DNA from: Winslowiella iniecta
GTDB taxonomy: Bacteria > Pseudomonadota > Gammaproteobacteria > Enterobacterales > Enterobacteriaceae
Direction: 5' to 3'
Assembly: GCF_001267535.1 (NCBI RefSeq)
Contig: NZ_JRXE01000015.1
Coordinates: 77,216 to 113,662, forward strand
DNA: 36,447 nucleotides
Position numbers and translations under genes: made by a program. Below the pieces are notes generated by a model that saw only the letters and a list, made by a program, of their open reading frames with translations, did no database searches and was not told where the DNA came from. Within the stretch, counting starts at the first letter, position 1; each line of letters begins with the position of its first letter. Of this stretch, positions 35,105 to 36,447 are shown piece after piece.

Positions 35105-36342
35105 CAGCGGCTCCCGTTGCTGTAGCGATCCCATGCCGCCTGCATGGCCGCGCCCTGCGTGGTTTTAAAGCCGAGGTGATTCAGCACCGCTTCCAGCGCC
35201 GCCAGCGTTTGCAACACGCAATCTTTACGCGCGTTATAGCCCATGGTGCCGATACGCCATACCTTGCCGACCAGCGGGCCAAACGAGGTGCCGATTTCAA
35301 TGCCGAAATCTTCCAGCATCAGCTTACGCGCCAGATCGCCATTCACCCCTTGCGGGATCACCACGCCCAGCACGTTATTCATCTTGTGCGACAGATCGCC
35401 AAAGGTTTCCAGCCCCATCCCCTGAATACCGGCCAGCATCGCGTCACCGTGCAATTTATGGCGGGCAATGCCGTTATCCAGCCCTTCTTCGAGGATCAGA
35501 CGCGCGCACTCGCGCGCACCAAACAGCGCAGTCGTCGCTTCGGTGTGGTGATTCAGGCGTTCCGGCCCCCAGTAATCCATGATCATGCCGAGATCAAAAT
35601 AGTTGGACCAGATCATCTCATCGTCGCCATTCTGATGGTCGGCGGTGCGGATCCCCTCCTCAACACATTTACGTTTGCGGATCACCGCTTCCATCTGCGG
35701 GCTAAGGGTGATCGGCGAGGTGCCGGACGGGCCGCCGAGACACTTCTGCATACCGGCCGATACCGCATCCAGCCCCCAGGCATCGGTTTCCAGCGGATTA
35801 CCGCCGAATGAGGCGGTGGCATCGGTATAGAACAGCACGCCATATTTGCGGCAAATCTCACCGAGATTTTCCAGCGGCTGTAGCATGGTGGTTGAGGTAT
35901 CGCCCTGCACCGTCAGCAGCAGGCGCGGACGGACGCGCTTAATCGCATCTTCAATCTGATCCGGGGTAAACACTTCCCCCCAGGGGACCTCGATGGTGTG
36001 TACTTCTGCGCGGCAGCGGCGGGCAATTTCACATAACAGATGACCAAAACGGCCAAATACCGGTACCAGCACTTTGTCGCCAGGACGGATCGCCGACAGC
36101 AGGATCGCTTCAATACCCGCGCGCGACGTGCCATCAATCAGCAGGGTCCACTGGTTTTCGGTGCGGAATACCGCGCGATACAGCGCCATCACCTCATTCA
36201 TATAGTGCGTCATTGCCGGGTCGTACTGGCCAATCAACTGGCTCGACATCGCCCGCAGCACGCGGGGATCGGCGTTAATCGGGCCAGGCCCCATCAGCAG
36301 ACGCTGTGGCGGATTGATTTGTGGGCAGTGAGTGATGTCCAT
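35104..36342 (-). CDS. hpxJ: Ureidoglycine-glyoxylate aminotransferase (HpxJ/PucG)
   Basis: A 412-residue PLP enzyme of the class V aminotransferase family (AGXT/PucG type). It transfers the amino group of ureidoglycine to an oxo acid such as glyoxylate, giving oxalurate and glycine, so one ureide nitrogen is kept in an amino acid. The N-terminal LLMGPGPINADPRVL, the FTDATASFGG-like cofactor region (YTDATASFGGNPLE) and K200 in SAGMQKCLGGPSG (PLP Schiff base) are clear. NHHTEATTALFGARE is typical of PucG. AAGGAAC precedes the ATG. It overlaps hpxK by one base and lies 31 bp after the ABC ATPase tail. Confidence 0.92.
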   Translation of the reverse strand: MDITHCPQINPPQRLLMGPGPINADPRVLRAMSSQLIGQYDPAMTHYMNEVMALYRAVFRTENQWTLLIDGTSRAGIEAILLSAIRPGDKVLVPVFGRFGHLLCEIARRCRAEVHTIEVPWGEVFTPDQIEDAIKRVRPRLLLTVQGDTSTTMLQPLENLGEICRKYGVLFYTDATASFGGNPLETDAWGLDAVSAGMQKCLGGPSGTSPITLSPQMEAVIRKRKCVEEGIRTADHQNGDDEMIWSNYFDLGMIMDYWGPERLNHHTEATTALFGARECARLILEEGLDNGIARHKLHGDAMLAGIQGMGLETFGDLSHKMNNVLGVVIPQGVNGDLARKLMLEDFGIEIGTSFGPLVGKVWRIGTMGYNARKDCVLQTLAALEAVLNHLGFKTTQGAAMQAAWDRYSNGSR

Positions 36343-36373
36343 ATTAGGTTCCTTATTGAATGTTCCTGATGCG

Positions 36374-36447
36374 TTAGCTCAGACCGCGCACCGAGGAGAT
36401 AAACTGTTTTAATTCGGCTGTTTGTGGGTCAGCGAACACCTTGCGGC
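36374..36447 (-). CDS. C-terminal tail of an ABC transporter ATPase (partial)
   Basis: A minus-strand frame enters from the right edge and ends at TAA 36374-36376, giving the last 23 residues (RKVFADPQTAELKQFISSVR then GLS). The pattern x-VFADPQ...L-K-Q-F-I matches the C-termini of polar amino-acid ABC ATPases (GlnQ/HisP type). In Klebsiella the hpxFGHIJK operon has such a transporter upstream of hpxJK, which fits. Only the tail is visible, so the assignment rests on pattern and context. Confidence 0.55.
   Translation of the reverse strand, partial: RKVFADPQTAELKQFISSVRGLS

Noticed and set aside
1-36447. CRISPR arrays, insertion sequences, rRNA or tRNA genes
   Set aside because: No regularly spaced repeats, transposase frames or RNA-gene consensus were seen while reading the window.

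Overview
The window reads as a chromosomal segment of a gamma-proteobacterium of the order Enterobacterales. The core block proB-proA, phoE, crl, frsA, gpt, pepD, dinB, yafK, yafJ, gmhA, fadE is in the same relative order and orientation as around 5-6 min of the Escherichia coli map, and the proteins look close to their E. coli counterparts by eye. Complete methionine-salvage (mtn) and purine (hpx) clusters and a KatA-type catalase suggest a relative outside Escherichia, perhaps Erwiniaceae (Pantoea/Erwinia-like) or a Klebsiella-type enterobacterium. The family is an inference, not a measurement.

Layout. 1-1228: tail of a peptide-type ABC ATPase and a DgoR-like GntR regulator with a perfect palindrome upstream. 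1242-2282: an AT-rich two-gene cassette, a frameshifted HExxH 'Vgr-related' protein followed by a lipoprotein of a putative T6SS-immunity type. 2357-5610: a divergent CLC-family channel with an atypical filter, a small unknown membrane protein and an AI-2E family exporter. 5767-7648: a phage-type O-antigen glucosylation cluster, gtrA, a gtrB reduced to its two ends, and a GtrII-like transferase. 7762-9139: an SDR oxidoreductase converging on a LysE/RhtB exporter. 9166-11533: proline biosynthesis (proBA). 11680-14764: PHO-box-controlled phoE, then crl, frsA. 14792-24711: gpt, pepD, catalase, LexA-controlled dinB, yafK/ldtF, yafJ, gmhA and FadR-controlled fadE. 24763-31042: the methionine salvage cluster mtnK / mtnA / mtnD-mtnC-mtnB / mtnE-yafV with MetJ boxes in both divergent promoter regions. 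31043-31569: a 527-bp gap with hairpins only. 31570-36447: ureide (purine) catabolism: NCS2 permease, hiuH, uraD, allantoate amidohydrolase, ureidoglycine-glyoxylate aminotransferase and the tail of an ABC ATPase.

How the genes work together. The mtn enzymes carry methylthioribose back to methionine. The last step is a glutamine-using transaminase, followed directly by the omega-amidase that removes its 2-oxoglutaramate by-product. The hpx genes carry hydroxyisourate to allantoin and allantoate to ureidoglycine/oxalurate-level products, with 1-4 bp overlaps that imply translational coupling. Urate hydroxylase and allantoinase are not in the window.

Most interesting for follow-up: the in-frame internal collapse of gtrB, the single-base slip in an A8 tract that disarms the HExxH protein while its immunity-like partner stays intact, a CLC homologue lacking several canonical ion-coordinating residues with a structured candidate leader, and a recurrent 20-bp hairpin terminator placed between convergent genes.
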